64,000 bases of DNA from Pseudomonas poae (GCA_028869255.1 CP110972.1:5246001-5310000), one strand, 5' to 3'. Counted from the stretch's first letter, positions 29,549-38,420 are shown. A program made the numbers and translations. The notes: generated by a model from the letters alone, not told the origin.

Positions 29549-30826
29549 TCAATGATTCAGGAGTTTGCCCAGGCCATCGAGCAAACGCTTCAACGCGCCC
29601 TGGTTGGCCTGCATCACCTTGAGACCCGCTTGTGCCATCTTGCGCGCATCCTGCGGCAGCTCGAACAGCTGCCGTACGGCCTCGGCCAATCCTTCGGCGT
29701 CATCCACGGCTCGCAACGCCCCGGCTTCACGCATCATCGCGGTGATTTCGAGGAAGTTGAACACGTGCGGCCCCATGATCACAGGCTTGGCCAGCGCCGC
29801 CGGCTCCAGCGGGTTATGCCCACCGGTCGCCACCAGGCTGCCGCCGACAAACGCGCTGTCGGCCAAGGCATAGAGGAATAACAGCTCGCCCATGGTATCG
29901 CCGAGCAATACCGAGGTTTGCGCAGTCACCGCCTCGCCGCTGGAACGGCGCACCGTGGCAAAGCCTTGTTGCGCGCACAGCTCGAACATCGGGCCGAAGC
30001 GTTCCTGATGACGCGGCACCAGAATCAGCAGCGCATTGGGATAGCTTTCGAGCAGTTGGCGATGGGCTGCTAGCACCACCTCATCTTCGCCTTCGTGGGT
30101 ACTCGCAGCGATCCACACCGGGCGTTCCGTGGCGCCCCATTGCTCACGCAAGGCGGCGGCGCGCACCGGCAGTTCGGGGTCGATGGTCAGGTCGAATTTG
30201 ATCGAGCCGGTAACCTCAACGGTTTGCGGCCGTGCACCCAGGCTGCGAAAGCGCTGAGCCTCGGTTTCGGTTTGCACCGCGAACAGACTCATTTGCGACA
30301 GCATCGGCGCCGTCAGCTTGGCGAAGCGTGCGTAGCCCTTGGCCGAACGCGCCGACAACCGTGCATTGGCCAAAGCCACTGGAATACCGCGCTGGGCACA
30401 AGCGTGGATATGGTTGGGCCACAACTCGGTTTCCATGATCACCGCCAGCTTGGGCTGCACGCGATCAAGGAAACGCTTGGCAGCACAAGGCAAGTCGTAG
30501 GGCAGGTAGCAATGCTGGATACGCGGCTCGTTGGCAAACAAGGCCTGGATACGCTCGGAACCGGTGGGCGTCATGCAGGTGACGGTCATTGGCAGTTGTG
30601 GATAACGCTCCAGCAGGCCACGGATCATCGGCGCGGCGGCAATACTCTCGCCCACCGACACGGCGTGCACCCAGATCCCGCCAGGCTGCATCACCGGCAG
30701 GCCATAGGAAAACCGCTCGCCGACGCGCCGGGCGTAGGCCGGTGCCTTGCGTGCACGCAGCCACAGACGTAAAGCCACCAACGGCAGCGCCAGGTAAAAC
30801 AGACAGCTGTAGAGAGTTCTATTCAT
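29549..30826 (-). CDS. waaA: 3-deoxy-D-manno-octulosonic acid (Kdo) transferase
   Basis: WaaA adds Kdo to lipid IVA at the inner membrane, the first step of core attachment. The 425-residue protein starts at 30826 (MNRTLYSCLFYLALPLVALR, a membrane anchor). Other hallmarks are WVHAVSVGES near 47-56, ETELWPN near 125 and GGSLVATGGHNPLEP near 310-324. The main waa cluster is about 27 kb away in this window. A LysR regulator gene lies directly upstream on the same strand. Confidence 0.95.
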   Translation of the reverse strand: MNRTLYSCLFYLALPLVALRLWLRARKAPAYARRVGERFSYGLPVMQPGGIWVHAVSVGESIAAAPMIRGLLERYPQLPMTVTCMTPTGSERIQALFANEPRIQHCYLPYDLPCAAKRFLDRVQPKLAVIMETELWPNHIHACAQRGIPVALANARLSARSAKGYARFAKLTAPMLSQMSLFAVQTETEAQRFRSLGARPQTVEVTGSIKFDLTIDPELPVRAAALREQWGATERPVWIAASTHEGEDEVVLAAHRQLLESYPNALLILVPRHQERFGPMFELCAQQGFATVRRSSGEAVTAQTSVLLGDTMGELLFLYALADSAFVGGSLVATGGHNPLEPAALAKPVIMGPHVFNFLEITAMMREAGALRAVDDAEGLAEAVRQLFELPQDARKMAQAGLKVMQANQGALKRLLDGLGKLLNH

Positions 30827-30849
30827 GGCGGCGGAGTTTATCGGCTTTT

Positions 30850-31740
30850 TCAGTCGATCGCCTGCAAGCACTCGGCAAAACGTTCAGCAAGAAAGCGCGC
30901 AGCAGGGCCGAGGTGCTCGTCGCGGCGCCATACCAGCTCCACCACCAGGGCCGGCGGCGTCCATTCGCTGTCCAATTCGACCATTTGTTGCTGATAGGTC
31001 GGGTACTGCACGATATGCCGGGGCAGCCAGGCCCAGCCCAGGCCACTCATCAGCCATTCGGCCAATACGTAGAAACTGTCGGCGCGCCACACCAGCGGGC
31101 TGGCGGCTTCACTGCCGGGGTAGACGCTGGTCTGGGTCGACATCAACAACTGGCGAAACTGCGCCAGGTGCTGGCAGGTCACGTATTTTTCCTTGGCCAG
31201 CGGGTGGTTCACAGCGCACACCGTGACCATTTCCACACTGCCCACCACGCGCCGCTCCAGGGCCTCGGGGATCTGGTCGTGATAGAACAACAGGCCCAAG
31301 TCCGCTTTGCGCTCCACCAACTTGCGCGCCACATCGCCTTGGGCTGCGCTGGACAGCTGTACTTCCAGCAGCGGGTATTGCCCGGCCAGCGCCTCAAGGC
31401 TGTCGAGAACCGGCTGAAACAGCATGGCTTCATCCTGGGCCAGCCGCAGGCAGGCCTCCTCACCACGGGTCAACGACAGCGCCCGGCCATTAAGCCGCTC
31501 ACACTGGCGCAACACCTCGCGGGCTTCCTCCAGCAACACGCTGCCGGCTTCAGTCAGGCGCGGCTGGCGGCCGCTGCTACGATCAAACAGGTTAATCCCA
31601 AGGTCCGCCTCCAACAGCGCAATCCCATTGCTGACCGCCGACTGCGCCTTGCGCTGCTCGCGCGCCACCGCCGAAAACGAACGTTGCTCGGCGACGCTGA
31701 CAAACAGTCGCATCTGCTCAAGGTTCCACTGCATGCCCAT
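30850..31740 (-). CDS. LysR-family transcriptional regulator
   Basis: The 296-residue protein has an N-terminal winged helix-turn-helix (MRLFVSVAEQRSFSAVAREQ, then SAVSNGIALLEADLGINLFD) and a type 2 periplasmic-binding-like effector domain. The start may be either of two ATGs, two codons apart (31740 or 31734). It is divergent from an SMR pump gene across about 100 bases, which suggests it regulates that gene. The effector is unknown. Confidence 0.9.
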   Translation of the reverse strand: MGMQWNLEQMRLFVSVAEQRSFSAVAREQRKAQSAVSNGIALLEADLGINLFDRSSGRQPRLTEAGSVLLEEAREVLRQCERLNGRALSLTRGEEACLRLAQDEAMLFQPVLDSLEALAGQYPLLEVQLSSAAQGDVARKLVERKADLGLLFYHDQIPEALERRVVGSVEMVTVCAVNHPLAKEKYVTCQHLAQFRQLLMSTQTSVYPGSEAASPLVWRADSFYVLAEWLMSGLGWAWLPRHIVQYPTYQQQMVELDSEWTPPALVVELVWRRDEHLGPAARFLAERFAECLQAID

Positions 31741-31766
31741 GGCTCAGCCCATCTTTTATTCGGATA

Positions 31767-31781
31767 GGTAATGACTTTACC
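31767..31781. promoter_or_regulatory. candidate LysR operator, inverted repeat
   Basis: GGTAA-TGACT-TTACC is a perfect 5-bp inverted repeat with a five-base centre, about 27 bases upstream of the LysR start and 60 upstream of the SMR gene. Its position and symmetry fit a LysR-type binding site; no binding data are implied. Confidence 0.35.
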
Positions 31782-31842
31782 CCATCTGACAAACCTCTAG
31801 AATGCCGGCCTTATCAGATTGCTTTACACCGAGGATTGACCT

Positions 31843-32178
31843 ATGAACGCCGCTTACTGCTACCTGGCCATCGCCATCTGCTCGGAAGTAATCGCAACCG
31901 TTTCCATGAAAGCCATCAAGGGCTGGAGCACGCCCATCCCGCTGCTGCTGGTAATCGTCGGCTACGGCGTGGCGTTCTGGATGCTGACCCTGGTGGTGCG
32001 CACCGTGCCGGTGGGTGTGGCGTATGCCGTGTGGGCCGGGATGGGCATTGTGATGGTGAGCATCGCGGCGCTGTTTATCTACGGGCAGAAGCTCGATGTG
32101 CCGGCGATGCTCGGCATGGGCTTGATTGTGTTGGGCGTGGTGGTGATTCAGCTGTTCTCGAAAACCGCCGGGCACTGA
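31843..32178 (+). CDS. small multidrug resistance (SMR/EmrE-type) transporter
   Basis: The 111-residue protein has four membrane helices and the SMR signature: the essential Glu in ICSEVIATVSMKA (about E14), GYGVAFWML and VGVAYAVWAGMGIVMV. SMR proteins work as antiparallel dimers exporting quaternary ammonium or guanidinium compounds in exchange for protons. The substrate subtype (EmrE- or Gdx-like) cannot be decided with certainty from the sequence. A divergent LysR gene may control it. Confidence 0.93.
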   Translation: MNAAYCYLAIAICSEVIATVSMKAIKGWSTPIPLLLVIVGYGVAFWMLTLVVRTVPVGVAYAVWAGMGIVMVSIAALFIYGQKLDVPAMLGMGLIVLGVVVIQLFSKTAGH

Positions 32179-32202
32179 CCGCTACTCAACAGCCTGTATA
32201 CT
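32175..32202 (+). promoter_or_regulatory. candidate promoter for the FAD oxidoreductase run
   Basis: CTGACC at 32175-32180 and TATACT at 32197-32202, 16 bases apart, end 31 bases upstream of the ATG at 32234. Confidence 0.35.
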
Positions 32203-32233
32203 GCGCCTCTTGTCTTGAACACTGAGGTCGCCG

Positions 32234-33409
32234 ATGCCATCCGTTATTTCCACCGACGTGCTGATTGTCGGCGCCGGAGTTGCCGGCCTCTGGCTGAATG
32301 CGCGCCTGCGCCGCCAGGGGTTTTCCACGGTGTTGGTAGAAAGCGCCACCCTGGGCGGCGGGCAAAGCGTGAAGTCCCAGGGGATCATCCACGGCGGTGC
32401 GAAATACGCCCTGCACGGCGCCCTCACCGGCGCTTCCGAAGCCATTGCCGATATGCCGCGCCGCTGGCGGGAAGCCTTGGCGGGCAACGGCGAGCTGGAC
32501 CTGTCCGGCGTGCGCTTGCTGTCCGAGGCGCATTACTTGTGGTCCCCCGGCACCCTCGCCGGCAACCTCACCAGCTTTTTCGCCAGCAAGGCCGTGCGTG
32601 GCCGGGTCGATCAGGTCAAGGGCGACGAACTGCCGCCAGCACTGCAGGACCGTCGTTTCAAGGGCAAGGTCTATCGCCTGGCCGAACTGGTGATCGACGT
32701 GCCGAGCCTGATCGAACGCCTGGCGCAACTGGCCGGTGATGGCTTACTCGCCGGGCAACACATCGAACCGCTGCTTGAAGATGCGACCCTGGTGGGCCTC
32801 AAGGTCGACGGCCGCGAGATCCGCGCCCAGCGCATTGTGCTGAGTGCCGGCGGCGGCACCGCCGACCTGCTGGCGGCGCTGGGCCTGAGCCAGCCCGCCA
32901 TGCAAAAACGCCCGCTGCACATGATCATCGCCAAAGGCCCTGGCTTGAAGCCGCTCTACGCGCATTGCCTGGGCGGCGGCACCAAACCGCGCATCACCGT
33001 GACGACTCACCCGGCGGCCGATGGCAATTGGGTGTGGTACATGGGCGGCGATATTGCCGAAGCCGATGGCGTGGCGCGCACGCCTGAAGAACAAATCGCC
33101 ACCGCCCAGAAAGAGCTGGCGCAGTTGCTGCCATGGATCGACATGAGCCAGACCCGCTGGGCCACCTTGCGTGTCGACCGCGCCGAGCCGCTGCAATCGG
33201 GCCTCACCCGCCCCGACAATGCCTTCCTGGCCGAGCAAGGCCGCCTGCTGGTGGGCTGGCCAACCAAACTGGCCCTGGCGCCGGACTTCGCCGATCGGGT
33301 AATCAACAGCCTCGAACGCGAGGGCATCCGCCCAAGCGCCAGCCAAACCCTGCCCGACCTGCCAAAGCCGGCTATCGGCCAACCTGCCTGGGAGCAACTG
33401 TTGCCATGA
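32234..33409 (+). CDS. FAD-dependent oxidoreductase (DAO-type fold)
   Basis: The 391-residue protein begins with a Rossmann FAD motif DVLIVGAGVAGLWLNARLRRQG (GAGVAG at about 13-18) and has QGIIHGGAKYAL and a C-terminal LLVGWPTKLALAPDFADRV, as in glycine/D-amino-acid-oxidase-like enzymes. The substrate is unknown. It overlaps the next gene by four bases (ATGA), so the two are probably translationally coupled. Confidence 0.85.
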   Translation: MPSVISTDVLIVGAGVAGLWLNARLRRQGFSTVLVESATLGGGQSVKSQGIIHGGAKYALHGALTGASEAIADMPRRWREALAGNGELDLSGVRLLSEAHYLWSPGTLAGNLTSFFASKAVRGRVDQVKGDELPPALQDRRFKGKVYRLAELVIDVPSLIERLAQLAGDGLLAGQHIEPLLEDATLVGLKVDGREIRAQRIVLSAGGGTADLLAALGLSQPAMQKRPLHMIIAKGPGLKPLYAHCLGGGTKPRITVTTHPAADGNWVWYMGGDIAEADGVARTPEEQIATAQKELAQLLPWIDMSQTRWATLRVDRAEPLQSGLTRPDNAFLAEQGRLLVGWPTKLALAPDFADRVINSLEREGIRPSASQTLPDLPKPAIGQPAWEQLLP

Positions 33410-34218
33410 GCCTGCCCACCCTGCACGACCTGCATCGCCCCTTGGGCAGCACCGGCTTGCTGGTCTCGCCGCTGGGCCTGGGCACCGTCAAGCTGGGCCG
33501 CGATCAGGGGGTGAAATACCCCAGCGGCTTCACGATCCCCAATGACGACGAAGCGCGCATGTTGCTGCGCCAGGCCCGCCAGCTGGGGATCAACCTGATC
33601 GATACCGCACCGGCCTACGGTCGCAGCGAAGAACGCCTGGGGCCGTTGTTGCGGGGCCAGCGCCAGGACTGGGTGATTGTCAGCAAGGTCGGCGAAGAGT
33701 TTGAAGAGGGCGTGTCCCATCACGACTTCAGCGCGGCCCACACGCGGATGTCGATCGAGCGTAGCTTGAAACGCCTTGAAACTGATTTTATCGACCTGGT
33801 GCTGGTGCATTCCGACGGCAATGACCTGCACATCCTCAACGACTGCGAGGTCTACCAGACCCTGGCGACGCTGAAAAAAGAGGGCAAAATCCGTGGTTTC
33901 GGCTTCTCCGGCAAAACCGTCGAGGGCGGCGTAAAGGCTCTGGAACAAGGTGATTGCGCAATGGTCACCTACAATCTGAACGAACAGGCCGAGAAAGCCG
34001 TCATTGAATATGCGGCGGCGCACGGCAAGGGCATCCTGGTGAAAAAAGCCCTGGCCAGCGGCCACGTGTGCCTTGAGCCTGGAATGGATCCAATTCAGGC
34101 CAGTTTCATGTTGTTGTTTGCGCAAACGGGCGTCGCCAGTGCTATTGTCGGGACCATTAATCCGCTGCACCTGGCCCATAACGTGGCGACCGCTGCCAAG
34201 GTCATTCGTCAACTCTGA
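33406..34218 (+). CDS. aldo/keto reductase
   Basis: The 270-residue protein has the AKR barrel motifs: GLGTVKLG, NLIDTAPAYGRSEERLG with the conserved Asp and Tyr, the catalytic Lys in VIVSKVGEEF, and DLVLVHSDG carrying the active-site His. The start at 33406 overlaps the upstream stop codon. The physiological substrate is unknown. A Nudix-like gene follows 41 bases downstream. Confidence 0.9.
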   Translation: MSLPTLHDLHRPLGSTGLLVSPLGLGTVKLGRDQGVKYPSGFTIPNDDEARMLLRQARQLGINLIDTAPAYGRSEERLGPLLRGQRQDWVIVSKVGEEFEEGVSHHDFSAAHTRMSIERSLKRLETDFIDLVLVHSDGNDLHILNDCEVYQTLATLKKEGKIRGFGFSGKTVEGGVKALEQGDCAMVTYNLNEQAEKAVIEYAAAHGKGILVKKALASGHVCLEPGMDPIQASFMLLFAQTGVASAIVGTINPLHLAHNVATAAKVIRQL

Positions 34219-34259
34219 TGCCGCCGACGCGGCCGACCCCGTCGCAAGAAGGAGCCGAC

Positions 34260-35219
34260 ATGCCGCGAACGCTCATAAGAAAAAACCCCAGCAACTTTAA
34301 AACACTGCCGCTGCACGTCGAAGCCACCCCCGAGGGCCTGAGCTACCAAAGCGTGGGCATGCCGCTCAATTTCGCCCAGACCCTGCAGCGCCGCAAGCCG
34401 GTAGAGGTGGCGGACCCCGAGCGTTTCGCCCTGGAACTGGCGAACCTCGGTGTGTCGGTGCGCCTGACCCTGCACTGGCAGAACAAGGACTACTGGGTGC
34501 TGGTGCGCCAACGCCGCCAGGACCGTGGCGATGTGGTGCTCAAGCTGATTTCCGGCTACGTCCCGGCCCACGAATTGAACCTGCCGCTGCACACCGCCAT
34601 CCAGGAGATTGCCGAAGAATGCCTGCTGGAGACGCCGGAAGGCTGGCTGAGCGGGCGTTTCAACGACACCTGGCTGCCGGCGCCCTACTCCGCCGCCCTG
34701 CATTATCGCGAGGCCTTGCCGTTTCGGCTGAGCCCGCTGTCCGGCGCCGCACGCCCGGTGCGTTGCGCGACGACCCAACTGATCGAGCGCCCACGGGCTT
34801 ACGTGCACTTGCCGACGGCGTCGCTGCAATTGATTTATGACTTGCGTCTTGAGGTGCCCAAGGAGGCCAAGTCGCTCAGCTTGTTCCATGTGGATGAGCG
34901 GCTCGAAGGCGATCAACTGGTGGCAAGGCTGGACCGGCAGCGGCCGGATTTGTATCTGATGCCTTTGAAAGATGGCCAGCCGCTTGCTGAGTTGTACACG
35001 GTGAAGAAGGATCAGCTGTATCCGGCCAGTACCCGGGGGTTGTATCTGGCTGAGAGCTTCGCCCAGCAGGAGGGCTGGCTGGTGCGTGATGAGCGGATTC
35101 GCTGGAAGGATTGGCTTAGGCAGCAGGGGTTGGCGGAGCCGGAGAAGGAGTCGAAATTGAAGCGTTTGGCGCGGAGGGTGTTGCGTAAGATTGTGCCTAA
35201 GAAGGAGGTTGGTCGGTGA
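34260..35219 (+). CDS. conserved protein of unknown function with a degenerate Nudix-like box
   Basis: The start at 34260 has AAGGAG with good spacing and gives MPRTLIRKNPSNFKTLPLHV, 319 residues. I see no Walker motifs or membrane segments. A segment near residues 101-125 (GYVPAHELNLPLHTAIQEIA, then EECLL) resembles a Nudix box: G-x5-E fits, EIAEE fits the REUxEE core except Gln for Arg, but the spacer is nine instead of seven and the final Gly is Leu. A Nudix-like fold is therefore possible, activity uncertain. The C-terminus is rich in Lys and Arg. The last third is strongly G/T-rich on the coding strand, unlike its first part, and abuts the palindromic element. Confidence 0.75.
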   Translation: MPRTLIRKNPSNFKTLPLHVEATPEGLSYQSVGMPLNFAQTLQRRKPVEVADPERFALELANLGVSVRLTLHWQNKDYWVLVRQRRQDRGDVVLKLISGYVPAHELNLPLHTAIQEIAEECLLETPEGWLSGRFNDTWLPAPYSAALHYREALPFRLSPLSGAARPVRCATTQLIERPRAYVHLPTASLQLIYDLRLEVPKEAKSLSLFHVDERLEGDQLVARLDRQRPDLYLMPLKDGQPLAELYTVKKDQLYPASTRGLYLAESFAQQEGWLVRDERIRWKDWLRQQGLAEPEKESKLKRLARRVLRKIVPKKEVGR

Positions 35220-35237
35220 TTTTGGGGGGTTGAGTAC

Positions 35238-36057
35238 ATATCCGTTGTTGGGTAACGGCTGCTTATGGTTCCGCTCTTACAGCGGGTCACTTTTGGAAAG
35301 AGCCCAAAAGTAACCAAAAGGCTCTTGCCCCACCACTCGGCACCTCGCCTCCGGCTCGGTGTGCCCGCACGCAGACTTGAATCCGTGGGCCGCCGCGATG
35401 GGCCATCCTTGGCCCAGCGCGGCTAACCCGGCGTCCTGCCGGGTTACCCACGGATTCAAGCCCACGTGCGGCCAGCGTGGTTAATGGGGCGCCTCAGATC
35501 AAAGTCAAAAGCAGAGCACGGCGGCCTGGTAGCCGACCTGAGTGGTGTAGATCAAGAGCGGGTCGGCGTGAGCAGTGGGGGGGCTTTTCTGTGGGAGCTG
35601 GCTTGCCTGCGATGCAGGCAACTCGGTCTATCAGTGGCACCCAGTTGATGCCATCGCAGGCAAGCCAGCTCCCACATTTGACCGAGGTCGGCTGTCAGGC
35701 CGCCGTGCTTTGCTTCGTTTTTGATCTGGCCCTTACATCCTTACCGCTGACGAAGTCAGCGATCTTTTGATCTAGGCTTTTGATCGTGATCTTGATCCGA
35801 GGCGCCCCGTCAATCACGATGGCCGAACGCAGGCTTGAATCCGTGGGCAACCCGGCAGGACGCCGGGTTAGCCGCGCTGGGCCAAGGATGGCCCATCGCG
35901 GCGGCCCACGGATTCAAGCCGGAGTGAGGGCACACCGAGCCAGAGCGAGGTGCCGAGTGATGGGGCACAGACCTTTTGGTTACTTTTGGGGCGTTTGCCA
36001 AAAGTGACCCGCTGTAAGAGCGGAACCATAAGCAGCCGTTACCGCAGCAACGGATAT
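35238..36057. repeat. 820-bp imperfect palindromic element, copy A
   Basis: The left arm (35238-35511) and right arm (35776-36057) are reverse complements of each other with scattered mismatches. The 264-base centre holds a REP doublet, the hairpin GCTGAC-GAA-GTCAGC and unmatched sequence. Each arm itself contains smaller inverted repeats, such as CTTGAATCCGTGGG facing CCCACGGATTCAAG. A second, nearly identical unit lies at 54577-56666. No credible gene is inside: the open frames are short, differ between copies and follow repeat symmetry. It starts 18 bases after the stop of one gene and ends 10 bases before the stop of the convergent next gene. Confidence 0.88.
35590..35677. repeat. REP doublet, family I, inside palindromic element A
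   Basis: Facing units of GGGAGCTGGCTTGCCTGCGA with about 42 bases between them. Copy B has a doublet of the same family at the same place, so it was probably present before the element spread. Confidence 0.88.
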
Positions 36058-36067
36058 CCCCCCCCAA

Positions 36068-37003
36068 TCAGCCGTTGAGCAACCTCTCCAACCCCACCCT
36101 CAAAGGCGTCGGCTCCGGCAGTTCAAAGCTCGCCAACAACCGCCGATTATCCGCCCGCGAATGCCGAATATCCCCCGACCGCGCCGGCCCAAAAGTCACG
36201 ACAGGCAAAGCACCGAGCGCCTCCTCCAGCGCCTGCAACACCTGCTTCAGGGTAGTTGTGCGATTCCACCCCACATTAATCGCCCCCAACGGCGCCCCAG
36301 GCGCTTCGATGGCCTGCACCAGCACATCCACCAGATCTTCCACATACATAAAGTCGCGGGTCTGCTCACCATCGCCAAACACCGCAATCGGCACACCCTG
36401 CTGCGCACGCTCACAGAAAATACTGATCACCCCGGAATACGGCGACGAAGGATCCTGCCGCGGCCCAAAAATATTAAAGAAGCGAAAAATCACCGGCTCC
36501 AAACCATGCTGACGACGGTAGAAGTCAAAGTAATGCTCACCCGCCAACTTATCGGACGCATAGGGCGTCAACGGCGCCTTGGTGGTCTCCTCATCAATCG
36601 AAGCCCCCTCGCCATTGTTGCCATACACCGCCGCGCTGGAGGCAAACACCACGCGCTTCACGCCAGCCTTACGCATGGCCTCGCAGACATTCAAGGTGCC
36701 GACAAAATTGCTCTGGTGCGTGCTGACCGGGTCATCCACCGAGGCCTGCACAGACGCCACCGCCGCCAAGTGCACCACGGCGGTCGTGCCGACTGCAGCA
36801 CGCGCCACCAGGGCGGCATCGGCGACGTCGCCTTCCAGCAGTTCGACGCGAGGGTTATCCAGCGCCAGGTTGCTGCGCTTGCCCGTGGACAAGTTATCCA
36901 GCACCCGCACCGCATAGCCCTTGGCGAGCAGCGCATCCACCAGGTGCGAACCGATAAACCCGGCACCTCCGGTGATCAGGACCCACTTATCAGCATTACT
37001 CAT
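36068..37003 (-). CDS. NAD-dependent epimerase/dehydratase, GalE-like SDR
   Basis: The 311-residue protein has an extended short-chain dehydrogenase fold: nucleotide motif TGGAGFIG at about 11-18, DNLSTGKRSNL, ASSAAVYG and the catalytic Tyr-Lys in YASDK. This resembles UDP-sugar 4-epimerases more than HldD. The start (ATG at 37003) overlaps the hldE end by eight bases. It probably supplies a nucleotide sugar for the LPS core or O-antigen. The coding strand of its last 300-500 bases is unusually G/T-rich next to the palindromic element. Confidence 0.85.
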   Translation of the reverse strand: MSNADKWVLITGGAGFIGSHLVDALLAKGYAVRVLDNLSTGKRSNLALDNPRVELLEGDVADAALVARAAVGTTAVVHLAAVASVQASVDDPVSTHQSNFVGTLNVCEAMRKAGVKRVVFASSAAVYGNNGEGASIDEETTKAPLTPYASDKLAGEHYFDFYRRQHGLEPVIFRFFNIFGPRQDPSSPYSGVISIFCERAQQGVPIAVFGDGEQTRDFMYVEDLVDVLVQAIEAPGAPLGAINVGWNRTTTLKQVLQALEEALGALPVVTFGPARSGDIRHSRADNRRLLASFELPEPTPLRVGLERLLNG

Positions 37004-38420
37004 TGTTGCGGATCTTCTCGACAATGGCGGTGGTCGAGCTGTTCTCGACCAGCCCCAGTACTTTGACCTTGCCGCCGTAGGCGCTGACGATGTCGGCCCC
37101 CACCACCTGGTCGACGGAATAATCGCCGCCCTTGACCAGCACGTCCGGCTTGACCTGAGCCAGCAGGTTTTCCGGGGTTGCTTCAGGGAAGCTGATCACC
37201 CAGTCCACCGCGCCCAGGCCGGCCAATACCGCCATGCGCCGATCGACACTGTTGATCGGACGGCCCGGGCCCTTGAGGCGACTGACCGAGGCGTCATCGT
37301 TGACCGCGACGATCAGGCGGTCGCCTTGGGCACGTGCCTGTTCCAGGTAAGTCACGTGGCCTGCATGCAGGATGTCGAAGCAGCCGTTGGTGAACACAAT
37401 GCTTTCGTTGTGGGCACGCGCATCGTCAATCGCCAGCAGCAATTGCTCGATGGTCAGCACGCCACGCTCCGAGCCTTCGGAGCGCTGGATGGCGCGGCGC
37501 AGCTCAGGGGCGCTGATGGCTGCGGTACCCAGCTTGCCGACCACGATGCCCGCCGCCAGGTTGGCCAGGGCCACCGCGTGGGGCAGCTCTTCGCCGGCCG
37601 CGATGGAGGCGGCCAGGGTCGAAATCACCGTGTCGCCGGCGCCGGTCACGTCGAACACTTCACGGGCTCGCGCCGGCAAGTGCATCGCCGGGTGGCCGGG
37701 GCGCAGCAGGGTCATGCCGTGCTCGCCACGGGTTACCAGCAAGGCGCCCAGGTCGAGGTCGGCCATCAGCGCCGCGCCTTTGGTCACCAGCTCGTGCTCA
37801 TCGGCACAACCGCCGACGATGGCTTCAAACTCGCTGAGGTTCGGCGTGATCAGGCTGGCTCCGCGATAAATCGAGAAGTCCTTGCCTTTGGGGTCGGCCA
37901 GCACCGGGATGCCCCTGGCCTTGGCGGCCTGGATCAGCATCTGGTGGTTCTTCAAGGCGCCTTTGCCGTAGTCGGACAACACCAGCACCTTGATACCTTC
38001 GAGCAACTCATCGACCTGACCGCTGAGGGCCAGGGCGTCAGTGGCGAAGGGTTCTTCGAAATCGATACGCAGCAATTGCTGGTGACGGCTCATGACCCGC
38101 AGCTTGACGATGGTCGGCTGATGGGCGATGCGCTGGAACAGCGCACGCACGCCGGCACCGCGCAGGCTGTTGGCCAGGCTGTCGGCGGCTTCGTCGTCAC
38201 CGGTCACACCCACCAGGGAGGCCGGGGCGCCGAGGGCGGCAATATTGAGGGCAACGTTGGCAGCGCCACCCGGGCGGTCTTCGATTTGCTCGACCTTGAC
38301 TACCGGTACCGGCGCCTCAGGGGAAATCCGTGAGGTACCGCCATGCCAGTAACGGTCGAGCATGACATCGCCGACCACCAAGACAGGGGCTTGATCGAAT
38401 CGCGGCATGGACAACTTCAT
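36996..38420 (-). CDS. hldE: bifunctional D-glycero-beta-D-manno-heptose-7-phosphate kinase / adenylyltransferase
   Basis: HldE makes ADP-heptose precursors for the inner core. The 474-residue protein has an N-terminal ribokinase-type domain (VLVVGDVMLDRYWHG, DVTGAGDTVISTLA near 262-275) and a C-terminal nucleotidyltransferase domain (VFTNGCFDILHAGHVTYL with the HxGH motif, then VSRLKGPGRPINS). The start is the ATG at 38420 (MKLSMPRFDQAPVLVVGD). It overlaps the epimerase gene by eight bases. Confidence 0.96.
   Translation of the reverse strand: MKLSMPRFDQAPVLVVGDVMLDRYWHGGTSRISPEAPVPVVKVEQIEDRPGGAANVALNIAALGAPASLVGVTGDDEAADSLANSLRGAGVRALFQRIAHQPTIVKLRVMSRHQQLLRIDFEEPFATDALALSGQVDELLEGIKVLVLSDYGKGALKNHQMLIQAAKARGIPVLADPKGKDFSIYRGASLITPNLSEFEAIVGGCADEHELVTKGAALMADLDLGALLVTRGEHGMTLLRPGHPAMHLPARAREVFDVTGAGDTVISTLAASIAAGEELPHAVALANLAAGIVVGKLGTAAISAPELRRAIQRSEGSERGVLTIEQLLLAIDDARAHNESIVFTNGCFDILHAGHVTYLEQARAQGDRLIVAVNDDASVSRLKGPGRPINSVDRRMAVLAGLGAVDWVISFPEATPENLLAQVKPDVLVKGGDYSVDQVVGADIVSAYGGKVKVLGLVENSSTTAIVEKIRNNE

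Noticed and set aside
35238..36057. Short open frames inside the palindromic element on both strands, repeated in copy B
   Set aside because: They follow the repeat symmetry, differ in length between copies, lack convincing ribosome sites and match nothing I recognise as a protein family.
36068..37003. Epimerase as HldD (ADP-heptose epimerase)
   Set aside because: Despite being next to hldE, its motifs (DNLSTGKRSNL, ASSAAVYG) look like GalE-type UDP-sugar epimerases.
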